From: Actinocrispum wychmicini
Lineage (GTDB): Bacteria > Actinomycetota > Actinomycetes > Mycobacteriales > Pseudonocardiaceae
DNA length: 64,000 nucleotides
Direction: 5' to 3'
Assembly: GCF_004345645.1 (NCBI RefSeq)
Contig: NZ_SLWS01000012.1
Location: 248,001-312,000 of the forward strand
The notes beneath the pieces were generated by a model. It was not told where the DNA came from, ran no database searches, and worked only from the letters and a program-made list of their open reading frames with translations. Of this stretch, positions 16,159 through 25,234 are shown piece after piece (positions within the stretch are counted from its first letter, which is position 1; each line of letters starts with the position of its first letter). A program made the position numbers and the translations under genes.

Positions 16159-16878
16159 GTGACGGCGGGGAGCTTGAGCGGGGGTGGGCGGGCCCCGAGA
16201 TACCGCAGGCGACGTCCGATTCCCGCGCTGGTCATGCTGGTGTTACTCGGCCTTGGCGCGACGATCGTCTGGCTGAAGGTGATCGACAACCACACGAAGG
16301 ACGCCACGGCCAGCGTGCACTGCGACCCGCCGACGCCGGCGACCGCCGAACCAGGCCAACCGGCCCCACCGCCCGCACCACCGCTCGGCCAGCACGTCGA
16401 TCAGAACGGCCTCGACCAGACCCTGGCGGCCACTCCGGACCAGATACAGATCCGGGTCCTCAACGCCAGCAAGCAGCGCGGTGAGGCGGCCCTGGTCACC
16501 GAGAACCTGAAGCAACTCGGGTTCAGCCAGGTCGGGAAGCCGGACGACGACCCGGTGTACCCCCAGGGCAGCATGACGTGCCGTTCCCAGATCCGGTTCG
16601 GCGCTCAGGGCGCCCCGGCCGCGCGCACGATGAGCCTGCTCGAGCCGTGCGCCGAACTGATCAAGGACGGCCGGCAGGACGCGACCGTGGATTTCGTGAT
16701 CGGCAAGAAATTCGACGACCTGCAGGTCAGGACCGAAACCCAGCAGGTCCTCAAGCAGATAGTCGACTGGAGCGCACAGCATCCGCCGCAGACCGGCGGA
16801 CTGCAGTCGGTGCAGGGTTCCGCCGGGCAACAGATCGACCAGGCGCTGGTCGACTCGATCCGCAAGACCGCCTGCTGA
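16159..16878 (+). CDS. cei: envelope integrity protein Cei (LytR C-terminal domain)
   Basis: The 239-residue protein has a basic cytoplasmic N-terminus (RAPRYRRRRP), one membrane helix (ALVMLVLLGLGATIVWL, about residues 24-41), a Pro-rich linker (residues 57-75) and an outward LytR_C domain. In that domain IQIRVLNASKQRGEAALVTENLKQLGF is the hallmark. From work in M. tuberculosis (Rv2700) such a protein keeps the cell envelope intact and affects drug tolerance. It stands alone without a LytR-Cps2A-Psr catalytic domain. GTG start; order DUF4193-cei-suhB as in mycobacteria. Confidence 0.93.
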   Translation: MTAGSLSGGGRAPRYRRRRPIPALVMLVLLGLGATIVWLKVIDNHTKDATASVHCDPPTPATAEPGQPAPPPAPPLGQHVDQNGLDQTLAATPDQIQIRVLNASKQRGEAALVTENLKQLGFSQVGKPDDDPVYPQGSMTCRSQIRFGAQGAPAARTMSLLEPCAELIKDGRQDATVDFVIGKKFDDLQVRTETQQVLKQIVDWSAQHPPQTGGLQSVQGSAGQQIDQALVDSIRKTAC

Positions 16879-17116
16879 CCAACACCGGAGCATCGAACTG
16901 TCCGCGTCCGACGCGAACGACCGGCACCGACTGTCCGGCGACAGGCCGCGCTGCCACAAGCCGAACCACGTCCCACCGAGGCGACCGCCGAACCACGTCG
17001 CCGCGCGACTCACGAAGCCCGGGTGCTGATCTGTCGATGCCGGCCGAACCCCACGACTGAGTTTGTTCGGAGCGATGCCGAACTACACGTTGACCGGTTC
17101 GACACCGCCACACCGG

Positions 17117-17935
17117 TCACAGGACGTCGACCACACCCAACTCCTCGAGCGTGGTCCGCAGCTCCTCCGAAATCCCTGGTGCGGCGGCGAACGTCGCACC
17201 GCCCAACGTGCCTGAGTCCGGCAACGACACCACCGCACCCGCTTCTTCAGCGATGAGCGAACCGGCCGCCCAATCCCAAGGATTCAGGCCGTGCTCCACG
17301 TATGCGTCCACCCACCCGGCCGCCACCATGCACAGATCCAACGCGGCCGAACCTGCCCGGCGGATGTCCCGGACGCGGCCGAGCAGCCGGCCGATCAACG
17401 CGGCCTGCCGCGTCCGGGTTTCCGGACGGTACGCAAACCCGGTCGCGAGCAGCGCCAGATCCAGCCGATCGGTGGACGTCACCCGCAACGGCGTCCCGTC
17501 CAAGGTCGCCCCCGAGCCTCGGGCGGCTGACCAGCACCGACCGCTCGACGGCTCGACCACCGCCCCGGCCACCGACACACCGTCCAACTGAGCTGCCACG
17601 GACACCGAGTACCACGGAAGACCGTACAGATAGTTGACGGTCCCATCGATCGGGTCCACCACCCAGCACACACCGTCACCGTCGCCCGCGCCGCCCCCTT
17701 CCTCCTCACCCAGCACAGCCTCGCCGGGCCGCAACTCGGCGAGCCGTTGGCGGACGAGACGCTCGGCGGCGCGGTCCCCCGCCGTGACCGGATCGGTCGT
17801 GCTCGACTTGGTGGACACATCCCGTACCGCTGACCGCCGGATGGACTCCACCAGTTCGGCGGCCTCCGCGGCCACCCGGACGGCGACCTCGCGCAAGCTG
17901 TCCCGCAGATGGACCATGGGTACATCCGACCACAT
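17117..17935 (-). CDS. suhB: inositol-1-monophosphatase family protein SuhB
   Basis: The 272-residue enzyme should hydrolyse myo-inositol 1-phosphate or a related sugar phosphate with Mg2+. The metal-site motifs are complete: GEEEGG, WVVDPIDGTVNYLYG and NPWDWAAGSLIAEEAG. The substrate loop RDIRRAGSAALDLCMVAAG is typical for the family. It supplies inositol for phosphatidylinositol and mycothiol in actinomycetes. ATG at 17935 or the in-frame ATG at 17917 could start translation; neither has a strong ribosome site. Divergent from ppgK. Confidence 0.93.
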   Translation of the reverse strand: MWSDVPMVHLRDSLREVAVRVAAEAAELVESIRRSAVRDVSTKSSTTDPVTAGDRAAERLVRQRLAELRPGEAVLGEEEGGGAGDGDGVCWVVDPIDGTVNYLYGLPWYSVSVAAQLDGVSVAGAVVEPSSGRCWSAARGSGATLDGTPLRVTSTDRLDLALLATGFAYRPETRTRQAALIGRLLGRVRDIRRAGSAALDLCMVAAGWVDAYVEHGLNPWDWAAGSLIAEEAGAVVSLPDSGTLGGATFAAAPGISEELRTTLEELGVVDVL

Positions 17936-17988
17936 CGGATATGGTCGCGGTCACCAGGAACTGAATCGTGAAGGAAAGGACCACGGCG

Positions 17989-18750
17989 ATGGCTGGAACC
18001 CGCGGCTTCGGGGTGGACATCGGCGGCTCCGGGATCAAGGGATGCGTGGTCGACCTTCAGAATGGTCAACTCGTCGGTGAACGCGTTCGTACGAACACGC
18101 CGCACCCGTCCGATCCAGACGCCATAGCCGACGTGGTCGCCAAGACAGTGGAACAGTTCGGCTGGCAGGGGTCGGTGGGGGTGACCCTGCCGACCGTGGT
18201 GAAGCACGGCGTCGCCCTGTCGGCGGCGAACATCGACAAGAAGTGGATCGGCACCGACGCGCACGCGTTGTTCGCCGAGCGGCTCGGCCGGCAGGCCGAC
18301 CAGATCGTCGTGCTGAACGACGCCGACGCCGCCGGCATGGCCGAGATTCGTTATGGATCGGATATCGACCGTTCCGGCGTAGTCGTTCTGTTGACTTTCG
18401 GCACCGGGATCGGCAGCGCCGTGTTCCTCGACGGCGAACTGGTCCCCAACACCGAGTTCGGCCACCTCGAGGTGGACGGGCACGACGCGGAGACCAAGGC
18501 CGCCGCGTCGGTCAAGGAGGAACACGACCTGTCATGGGAGGAGTGGGCCAAACGTGTGACCCGCTACCTGCGCAGACTCGAGGACCTCATCTGGCCGGAC
18601 CTGATCATCGCGGGCGGCGGCGTCAGCAAGAAAGCGGACAAGTGGCTGCCCCTGCTGGACGTGCGGACCAGGGTCGTCCCAGCCGAATTGCGTAACGACG
18701 CCGGGATTGTCGGGGCCGCGGTGGCCGCCGATATCGGGGTGCAGCACTGA
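17989..18750 (+). CDS. ppgK: polyphosphate glucokinase
   Basis: It phosphorylates glucose using polyphosphate or ATP. The 253-residue ROK-fold kinase has the phosphate loop GFGVDIGGSGIKG, the catalytic region VGVTLPTVVKHG and LNDADAAGMAEI, and the second phosphate motif LLTFGTGIGSAVF; a polyphosphate-binding segment is expected near NIDKKWIGTDA. The ATG at 17989 is chosen over a GTG at 17968 because GGAAAGGA lies 8 bases upstream of it. It precedes sigA as in mycobacteria. Confidence 0.95.
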   Translation: MAGTRGFGVDIGGSGIKGCVVDLQNGQLVGERVRTNTPHPSDPDAIADVVAKTVEQFGWQGSVGVTLPTVVKHGVALSAANIDKKWIGTDAHALFAERLGRQADQIVVLNDADAAGMAEIRYGSDIDRSGVVVLLTFGTGIGSAVFLDGELVPNTEFGHLEVDGHDAETKAAASVKEEHDLSWEEWAKRVTRYLRRLEDLIWPDLIIAGGGVSKKADKWLPLLDVRTRVVPAELRNDAGIVGAAVAADIGVQH

Positions 18751-18823
18751 GTTCGCGGTTCATTCCGGGACGTGGGAACGATCCGAAACGGCTTGTTGGG
18801 TCACCGCACTCGGTGGGCGTCGT

Positions 18824-18829
18824 TACAAT
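18824..18829 (+). promoter_or_regulatory. candidate sigA -10 box
   Basis: TACAAT lies about 100 bases before the chosen SigA start, in the ppgK-sigA gap. No good -35 sits 17 bases upstream (TCACCG), so the promoter would depend on the -10 or on an activator. A start further upstream in the same frame (18813) would include this box inside the gene and is disfavoured. Confidence 0.4.
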
Positions 18830-18929
18830 GGAACGGTGCCTTCGGCGAGAGCCCGGAGGACCTCCCCGAACTCCCGGCAACTCGACCCCCGCCGATGTTG
18901 CCGTTGTCGACCGTTTCGAAAGGGCGTAC

Positions 18930-20315
18930 GTGGCAGCCGCAGAGACCGCAACCCGACGCTCCCCGAGCACCGCGAGCGCGGCGAAGACGACCAAGACCGC
19001 CTCGGCCACGAAGGCCGACGCGGACGAACTCGCGACCGCGGGAGCCACACCGGCGGCGAAGTCGTCAGCGGGACGCAAGCCCGCAGCCGCCAAGCCTCGC
19101 GCCGCCAAGAAGACCGCGACGAACCCGGCGGTCAAGGTGGCGCCGGCCACCGCGAAGAAGCCGGGCGCCGAGGGCGAACCGGACGAGCCGGGCGACCTCG
19201 AGGACGTCCAGCTGGAAGATCTCGAGGACCTTGAGGCGGACGACGCCGAACTGGTCGACGAGCCGGTGGTCGACGAGCCGGACGAGGAGGAGAAGGACCT
19301 CGGCAAGGAGGCCAAGACCGAGGGCAGCGACTTCGTCTGGGACGAGGAGGAGTCCGAGGCGCTCCGGCAGGCCCGCAAGGACGCCGAGCTCACCGCGTCG
19401 GCCGACTCGGTCCGCGCCTACCTCAAGCAGATCGGCAAGGTCGCCCTGCTCAACGCGGAGGAGGAGGTCGAGCTCGCCAAGCGGATCGAAGCCGGCCTCT
19501 ACGCCGCTGAGCGGGTGCGCAAGGCTGAGGAGGAGAGCGAGAAGCTCACCCCGCAGATGCGACGCGACCTGCGCTGGATCGTGCGCGACGGGGAGCGCGC
19601 CAAGAATCACCTGTTGGAGGCCAACCTCCGTCTGGTGGTCTCGTTGGCCAAGCGCTACACCGGCCGCGGCATGGCGTTCCTCGACCTGATCCAGGAAGGC
19701 AACCTCGGCCTGATCCGTGCGGTCGAGAAGTTCGACTACACCAAGGGCTACAAGTTCTCCACCTACGCCACGTGGTGGATCCGCCAGGCCATCACCCGCG
19801 CCATGGCTGACCAGGCGCGGACGATCCGGATCCCGGTCCACATGGTCGAGGTGATCAACAAGCTCGGCCGGATCCAGCGCGAGCTGCTCCAGGACCTCGG
19901 CCGTGAGCCGACGCCGGAAGAGCTGGCCAAGGAGATGGACATCACCCCGGAGAAGGTGCTGGAGATCCAGCAGTACGCCCGGGAGCCGATCTCGCTTGAC
20001 CAGACCATCGGCGACGAGGGCGACAGCCAGCTCGGCGACTTCATCGAGGACTCCGAGGCCGTGGTCGCGGTGGACGCGGTGTCTTTCACGTTGCTGCAGG
20101 ACCAGTTGCAGTCCGTGTTGGCCACGCTGTCCGAGCGCGAGGCTGGCGTGGTCCGGCTCCGGTTCGGCCTCACCGACGGCCAGCCGCGCACTCTGGACGA
20201 GATCGGCCAGGTCTACGGCGTGACCCGGGAACGCATCCGGCAGATCGAGTCCAAGACCATGTCGAAGTTGCGCCACCCATCGCGCTCGCAGGTGCTGCGG
20301 GACTACTTGGAATGA
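18930..20315 (+). CDS. sigA: primary sigma factor SigA (RpoD/HrdB)
   Basis: This is the essential sigma-70 factor that directs RNA polymerase to housekeeping promoters. From the GTG at 18930 (GAAAGGG five bases before) it has 461 residues. An Ala/Lys-rich N-terminus (ASAAKTTKTASATK) and an acidic stretch lead to region 1.2 (SVRAYLKQIGKVALL), region 2 (EANLRLVVSLAKRYTGRGM, DLIQEGNLGLIRAVEKFD, FSTYATWWIRQAI), region 3 (IPVHMVEVINKL) and region 4 (LSEREAGVVRLRFGL, GVTRERIRQIESK). It is distinguished from sigB in this window by length and the long N-terminus. Confidence 0.97.
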   Translation: MAAAETATRRSPSTASAAKTTKTASATKADADELATAGATPAAKSSAGRKPAAAKPRAAKKTATNPAVKVAPATAKKPGAEGEPDEPGDLEDVQLEDLEDLEADDAELVDEPVVDEPDEEEKDLGKEAKTEGSDFVWDEEESEALRQARKDAELTASADSVRAYLKQIGKVALLNAEEEVELAKRIEAGLYAAERVRKAEEESEKLTPQMRRDLRWIVRDGERAKNHLLEANLRLVVSLAKRYTGRGMAFLDLIQEGNLGLIRAVEKFDYTKGYKFSTYATWWIRQAITRAMADQARTIRIPVHMVEVINKLGRIQRELLQDLGREPTPEELAKEMDITPEKVLEIQQYAREPISLDQTIGDEGDSQLGDFIEDSEAVVAVDAVSFTLLQDQLQSVLATLSEREAGVVRLRFGLTDGQPRTLDEIGQVYGVTRERIRQIESKTMSKLRHPSRSQVLRDYLE

Positions 20316-20332
20316 TCCGACAAACCTGAAGG

Positions 20333-20364
20333 ACGCCCCTGGCCGGCAGGTCAGGGGCGTTTTC
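20333..20364 (+). terminator. rho-independent terminator of sigA
   Basis: A perfect 9-bp stem ACGCCCCTG (20333-20341) / CAGGGGCGT (20352-20360) with a 10-base loop runs into TTTTC. It starts 18 bases after the sigA stop and is the most convincing intrinsic terminator in the window. Confidence 0.88.
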
Positions 20365-20615
20365 ATGGCAAAGCCGAACACCGCATCGGGTAGTCCGGGC
20401 ACGCCCGGCATCTGTCGATGCGACAAGCCACCGAGGCTCACCTGGCGGGTCCGGTGGAAGTCCCATCTTTACAGCGGCGCCCTATCCCCCACTTTCGTGA
20501 CTGTTGTGGTCGCCGTACGCGGCGCCTTTGTGATCCCGTTCAGCAGCGCTCAGGGCTCCGTGGGTACGTTGTCCTCCGTACTCACTCACCGCCTGACTCA
20601 TCGGAGGACCATTCA

Positions 20616-20990
20616 GTGGCGACGCAGAAACCCGAGATCGGCCCGATCGACGGGAACCCACCGGCGGACCTGCAGATCGAGGACATCACCGTCGGTGACG
20701 GTCCGGAGGCCGCATCGGGCCAAGATGTGACCGTCCATTATGTCGGCGTCTCGTTTTCGACCGGCAAGCAGTTCGACGCTTCCTGGGACCGTGGTGACAC
20801 GTTCGAGTTCGCGCTCGGCGCCGGGCACGTGATCCAGGGCTGGGATCGGGGCGTTGCCGGCATGAAGGTGGGCGGCCGACGCAAGCTGACCATCCCACCG
20901 CATCTGGGCTACGGCAGCCGCGGCGCGGGTGCCGCGATCAAGCCGAACGAAACCCTGGTCTTCGTGGTCGACCTGCTCGGCGTGCGCTGA
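20616..20990 (+). CDS. FKBP-type peptidyl-prolyl cis-trans isomerase
   Basis: The 124-residue cytosolic enzyme speeds proline isomerisation during protein folding. Family signatures are VTVHYVGVSFSTGKQFDAS, FEFALGAGHVIQGWDRGVAGMKVGG and RRKLTIPPHLGYGSRGAG, ending in LVFVVDLLGV, covering the whole FKBP fold. GTG at 20616 is used, with GGAGGA eight bases upstream; longer in-frame starts would run through the 5' leader. It is convergent with the EamA gene. Confidence 0.95.
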   Translation: MATQKPEIGPIDGNPPADLQIEDITVGDGPEAASGQDVTVHYVGVSFSTGKQFDASWDRGDTFEFALGAGHVIQGWDRGVAGMKVGGRRKLTIPPHLGYGSRGAGAAIKPNETLVFVVDLLGVR

Positions 20991-21014
20991 GCACTCGCAA
21001 GTGTCCGGAAGGCG

Positions 21015-21893
21015 CTAGACAGGCGGCTCGGTGGGGTCTCGGCTGCGGAGGCCGAGCCCACCGACCACCGCCAGAATCCCGAGTGCCTCCGGAATCGCCG
21101 GAATCTGCCGCAACACCAGGAAGCCCATGACGGCCGCGCTGACCGGCAGCAACGCCAACAGCAGGGCGAACCGGGCCTGCCCGATCCGTCGCAACACGAC
21201 CTGGTCAAGCACGTACGGCACAACAGTGGACACAACGCCGATACCGACGCCCATTCCCAGCAGCTTCGGCGATGTCCATGCCGGCCCTGTCCCCAACGCG
21301 AACGGCGACAGGACAACGGTCGCCACAGCGAACCCGATCGCGAGGCCGTCTATGCCCCCGGCGTCTGTCGCGACTCGCTTGCCCAACAGGATGTAGCCGG
21401 CCCAGCACGCGGCTGCCGTGAGCGCGAACAAGACACCCTGCGGGCTTCCTGCCCATCGGACGTCCGCGATCAACGCGACCCCACCCACAACGAACAGCAA
21501 GGCGAACACGTCTCGCCGCGACTGCGATCCGAACGCGGCAACTGTGACGGGTCCCACGAACTCAAGCGCGACGGCCGTCCCCAGCGGCAGATGGCCGATC
21601 GCTTCGTAAAAAGCGATGTTCATCACACCTGTCACCAAACCAAAGGCGCCAGCGAGCACAAGCGTGCGCCGCCGCCAAGCGGTCCGCCACGGCCGCCGCC
21701 ACGCCACGAACACGACCGCCGCACCCATGATCCGCAGCCACGCGACAGATGCCGGGCTGAGCTGGGCGAAGAGTACGACGGCCAGCGCCGCCCCCAGATA
21801 CATCGACAGCCCGCCGATCACGAACAGCATCGGGACGGGCACTGAACGTGCTTTTACCATGCGTCGCACGGAAAACACCACATGATCCTGCAT
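21015..21893 (-). CDS. EamA/DMT family transporter (RhtA-like exporter)
   Basis: The 292-residue protein has ten predicted membrane helices in two EamA repeats, with SPASVAWLRIMGAAVVFVAW and GTAVALEFVGPVTVAAF in the first and VPYVLDQVVLRRIGQARFALLLALLPVSAAVMGF in the second. This pattern resembles RhtA-type exporters of threonine, homoserine or purines. It sits alone, convergent with the FKBP gene by 24 bp. The substrate is not predictable. Confidence 0.88.
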   Translation of the reverse strand: MQDHVVFSVRRMVKARSVPVPMLFVIGGLSMYLGAALAVVLFAQLSPASVAWLRIMGAAVVFVAWRRPWRTAWRRRTLVLAGAFGLVTGVMNIAFYEAIGHLPLGTAVALEFVGPVTVAAFGSQSRRDVFALLFVVGGVALIADVRWAGSPQGVLFALTAAACWAGYILLGKRVATDAGGIDGLAIGFAVATVVLSPFALGTGPAWTSPKLLGMGVGIGVVSTVVPYVLDQVVLRRIGQARFALLLALLPVSAAVMGFLVLRQIPAIPEALGILAVVGGLGLRSRDPTEPPV

Positions 21894-22097
21894 GGCGAGA
21901 CGACCACTGCGGCAACCGGGCTAATCAACTGTTACGGGAGTCTCTCTCGGGCGCGGGAACACTGACGATCGCCGAAACGTCTGCAAGAGTAGAGGGAGCG
22001 AACATCGGGTGACCGCGAGGCAGTCGACGCGGGAACCATGTGATCGCAGCCTGACGAGGGCACCGATCATCGGTGCCGGGACGGAGGGAGATTTACC

Positions 22098-22277
22098 ATG
22101 AACACCACGCTCACCCGCCCCGAACTGACAGCCGCCGATCGCTGCGACCGCTGCGGGGCAGCCGCACAGGTTCGAGCGATCCTGCCCTCAGGAGGAGAAC
22201 TGCTGTTCTGCGGTCACCACGCGCGTGAGCACGAGGCGCGCCTGAAGGAGTTGGAGGCAGAGCTGCAGAAGGGCTGA
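22098..22277 (+). CDS. DUF7455 small zinc-binding protein (Rv2708c-like)
   Basis: This 59-residue protein reads MNTTLTRPELTAADRCDRCG at its start and has two Cys/His pairs (CDRCG and FCGHHAREHE) that should bind one zinc. It ends in a charged helix (LKELEAELQKG). GGAGGGAG lies 7 bases upstream of the ATG. The family (DUF7455) is a small conserved actinobacterial protein found near sigA/sigB; its function is unknown. A strong hairpin follows the stop. Confidence 0.9.
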   Translation: MNTTLTRPELTAADRCDRCGAAAQVRAILPSGGELLFCGHHAREHEARLKELEAELQKG

Positions 22278-22298
22278 GATCACCAGCCATACTTCAGC

Positions 22299-22327
22299 GG
22301 GCGGGGACCTTGAACGGGTCCCCGCCC
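22299..22327 (+). terminator. GC-rich hairpin after the DUF7455 gene
   Basis: GGGCGGGGACC (22299-22309) pairs perfectly with GGTCCCCGCCC (22317-22327) across a 7-base loop, 21 bases after the stop. Only TT follows, so it is an intrinsic terminator of the T-poor actinobacterial kind. Confidence 0.65.
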
Positions 22328-22576
22328 TTGCTGTATGCGACGCCGCTTGTGATATGGCCGGCCTCCAGGCCTCGACTACCCGTCCTGTACAGTAAAAGGA
22401 CTATTCGCCCAAATCGCGCCTGGCCCACCGGCAACAGGCGCCGACTCGATGTCCTCCATGACTTTCAACTGGCATTTCGCAGCTCGCTGACGCAGCCGGA
22501 CGAGTACGAGTTGAGGCAGAACGGTCAGTCGTCAGCGATTTCGGCTACCGTGGGCGACCTACTCAAGCACTTACCG

Positions 22577-23752
22577 TCACATAGTGCCGAGGACGGGCTC
22601 GAAGGCCAGTTCAGCGGCACCAATGAGTTTGGCGTCGCCGCCCAGCACGGATGGAACGATGCGCGTTCCGCCGACCGCCCTGCTGACCAGGCTGCGAGTC
22701 CGGACCTCTCTGCCGATGTCGGCGATGATGGCCGCGGGCAACGAAGTGAAGAGGTCACCGAGCACGACCAGTTCGGGACCGAGCATGTTCACCACGTTCA
22801 CCAGTCCCAGGGACAGCCAGTCGATGAACTCCGCCAACTGGTCGCGCGCCAGGGACGGATGCGCGGACAGCTCCTTCAACGCGGCGACTATCGCGCCGCG
22901 TGGCGAGCCTTCGGGCAGATCCAGCGCTCTGCAGAGGGCGGCTTCGCCGATCTCGGTCTCCCAACAGCCGTGACTACCGCAGTAGCACGGGCGACCGCCG
23001 GGCTTGACCACCATGTGCCCGATTTCCGCGAAGTACCCGCTCGTTCCGCGCATCAGCGAACTGGCGGAGATCACGCCGCCACCAACACCGACGTCAGCGG
23101 ACACGTACACCGCGTCCGACGCTCCCCTGGCCGCGCCCCGGACGTGCTCCGCCAACGCGCCGAGTTCGGCGTCGTTGCCGAGACGCACCGGCATGCCCAA
23201 GCCCGTGGAGAGCCATTCGCCCAACGGGATGTCGGTCCAGTGCAGGTTGGGGGCTTCATGCACGAGTCCGTCCGAACGCCGAACGACGCCGGGCACGGAC
23301 ACCCCCACAGCCGCAGTCTCCACCTGCAACTCTCCCACGAGCCATCTCGTGGACTCGACGACGTGGTTGACGACCTCATCGGGCTGGCTGCTGCGACCGT
23401 AAAGGTTCCAACTGTTGCGGCCCAGAATCTGGCCGCCGAGACCGACCAGAGCGATGGCGACGCCCTCGACCCGGATGTCGATCGCCAGCACCACCGCGGC
23501 GTGTGGCTGGGGCAACACCAACAGAGACGGCCTACCGGCGCCGCTGCGCTGCAGCGGCACCCGTTCCTCCACTACGCCGGATTCGGCCAGGCCGTCCACC
23601 AGCGCCTTGATCGTGCTGCGGTTGAGTCCCAACTCGGACGTGAGCGCCGCGCGGGTGCACGGCCCGTCGATGTGCAGACGTCGCAGCAAGGCGGTGCGAT
23701 TGTGCCTGCGAACCTCGTCGGGCCGAGCCCCGGCGATCGGCGGAATGGTCAC
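22577..23752 (-). CDS. ROK family transcriptional regulator (XylR/NagC type)
   Basis: The 391-residue protein has an N-terminal winged helix (VRRHNRTALLRRLHIDGPCTRAALTSELGLNRSTIKALVDGLAESG) and a ROK sugar-sensing domain. That domain has VLAIDIRVEGVAIALVGLGG, the ADVGVGGGVI loop, and the zinc/sugar site EIGHM...GRPCYCGSHGCWETE. In this family a sugar releases the repressor from DNA. It lies directly behind the xylose-type transporter genes on the same strand (5-bp gap), so it probably represses the operon that contains it. Confidence 0.93.
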   Translation of the reverse strand: MTIPPIAGARPDEVRRHNRTALLRRLHIDGPCTRAALTSELGLNRSTIKALVDGLAESGVVEERVPLQRSGAGRPSLLVLPQPHAAVVLAIDIRVEGVAIALVGLGGQILGRNSWNLYGRSSQPDEVVNHVVESTRWLVGELQVETAAVGVSVPGVVRRSDGLVHEAPNLHWTDIPLGEWLSTGLGMPVRLGNDAELGALAEHVRGAARGASDAVYVSADVGVGGGVISASSLMRGTSGYFAEIGHMVVKPGGRPCYCGSHGCWETEIGEAALCRALDLPEGSPRGAIVAALKELSAHPSLARDQLAEFIDWLSLGLVNVVNMLGPELVVLGDLFTSLPAAIIADIGREVRTRSLVSRAVGGTRIVPSVLGGDAKLIGAAELAFEPVLGTM

Positions 23753-23757
23753 GGCGA

Positions 23758-25203
23758 TCAGGACTTGGCAGCCGCCGCACGACGGCGCGACAACGCGTCC
23801 ACCGAGGCCGCGATCAGGAGCACGATGCCGGTGATGATGTTGACCTCGGCCGCACCGTAGTTCAGCAGGCCGAGGCCGTTCTGCACGACCGCGATCACGG
23901 TGCCACCGATGACGGCGTCAGTGATCTTGCCTTTGCCTCCGAACAGCGAAGTGCCACCGATGACCGCTGAGCCGACCGCGAACAGCAGTGTGTTCAGACC
24001 GCCGGCCTGCGGGTCGACCGAACCGACCTTGGACGAGTACACGATCGCGCCGATCGCGGCGAGCGACGAAGAGATCACGAACACGCTGGCCCGGAGCTTC
24101 GGCACGTTGATCCCGGCGCGGCGGGCGGCCTCGGTGTTGCCGCCGACCGCGTAGATGTGCCGGCCATAGCGGGTGCGGTTGAGTGTGTACATCCCGACCA
24201 CCATCAAGCCGAGCGCGATCGGCACCACGTACGGAACACCAGAGATCTCCAGAGCGGTCGCGGACCTGTTCAGCGTCATAAGGTACGTGCCGACCGCGCC
24301 CAGGACAGCGATGGCTCCCACTTTGACCAACACCAACACCGTCGGCTGCGTGACCAGGCCGCGGTTGAGCCGGCGGTAGTGCTGTCCGAGGGCCGTCGCC
24401 GCGTACCCACCCGCGAAGATCACGAAGAACACCCAGCTACCGAACACCGTGAGGTTGCCGTTGGCAACGCCGTTGAGCACCGGGTCCGGGCTGATCAGCA
24501 ACGTGCCGCCCTGCCCGATCAGCTTGAGGATCACACCCTGCCAGGTGATGAACAACGCCAGCGTGACCACAAACGAAGGCATGCCGATCTTGGAGACGAG
24601 GAATCCGGTGATGCAGCCGATCGCCGTGCCGACGCACAGCGCGAGCAGCATCTCCAGCCACGGGTTCGGACTCGCTCCGGACAGCGCGATGACCAACGCC
24701 ACCAGCGAGAGCGCGGTTCCCACCCAGATCCGAAGCAGCGCGGCGAGCCCGGCGCCGATCACGAGCAGAGCGCAGAACACGTAGAAGACAGTCGAGCCCA
24801 TGCCGCCGAGCAGGTTGCCGTTTCGCACCAGGTGCAAAGCCATGATCGAGGCGCACACACCCGAGGCGGTACCGGCCGACAAGTCGATCTCGCCGAGCAG
24901 CAACACGAACACCAGGCCCATCGCGATGATCGTGACGCCGGCGCCCTGCGCGAACAGGTTGGCGACGTTGCGCAGCGACAGGAAGAATTCCGACTGCGAC
25001 GCGAAGTAGATCACCAACACGACAAGGCCTGCCAGCGCGGGCAACGTGCCGAGTTCGCCGCCACGCAGCCGGGCGAAGTAATCAGCCAACGCCTCGCCGG
25101 TGGTCTTCGAGGTGGTGTCGATGCCGAAGTCGGAAATCGCGCTGAGGCGTTTGGCTTCCTCCGGCGCGGTGTGCGTCCCTGTGGCGGAAGGCTTTTCAGT
25201 CAT
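23758..25203 (-). CDS. sugar ABC transporter permease (XylH-like)
   Basis: The ATG at 25203 gives 481 residues; a TTG eight codons upstream is possible. After a soluble N-terminus of about 50 residues there are 10-11 membrane helices with the BPD_transp_2 pattern: GAGVTIIAMGLVFVLLLGEIDLSAGT, SKIGMPSFVVTLALFITWQG, RTRYGRHIYAVGGNTEAARRAGI and the SAVIGGTSLFGGKGKITDAVIG end. Its length matches XylH-type xylose permeases rather than RbsC (about 320). It pairs with the ATPase and binding protein just upstream. Confidence 0.93.
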   Translation of the reverse strand: MTEKPSATGTHTAPEEAKRLSAISDFGIDTTSKTTGEALADYFARLRGGELGTLPALAGLVVLVIYFASQSEFFLSLRNVANLFAQGAGVTIIAMGLVFVLLLGEIDLSAGTASGVCASIMALHLVRNGNLLGGMGSTVFYVFCALLVIGAGLAALLRIWVGTALSLVALVIALSGASPNPWLEMLLALCVGTAIGCITGFLVSKIGMPSFVVTLALFITWQGVILKLIGQGGTLLISPDPVLNGVANGNLTVFGSWVFFVIFAGGYAATALGQHYRRLNRGLVTQPTVLVLVKVGAIAVLGAVGTYLMTLNRSATALEISGVPYVVPIALGLMVVGMYTLNRTRYGRHIYAVGGNTEAARRAGINVPKLRASVFVISSSLAAIGAIVYSSKVGSVDPQAGGLNTLLFAVGSAVIGGTSLFGGKGKITDAVIGGTVIAVVQNGLGLLNYGAAEVNIITGIVLLIAASVDALSRRRAAAAKS

Positions 25204-25234
25204 GCGAGGGTCCAGTCCATGTGTCAAATGGTCG

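Noticed and set aside
18813..18929. Upstream in-frame start of sigA
   Set aside because: The added 39 residues do not resemble SigA N-termini, and the segment includes a TACAAT promoter-like box; GTG at 18930 with GAAAGGG gives the usual MAAAETAT start.
22310..23860. 516-codon plus-strand frame over the ROK gene
   Set aside because: The minus strand carries a complete ROK regulator; the plus frame has no recognisable domain.
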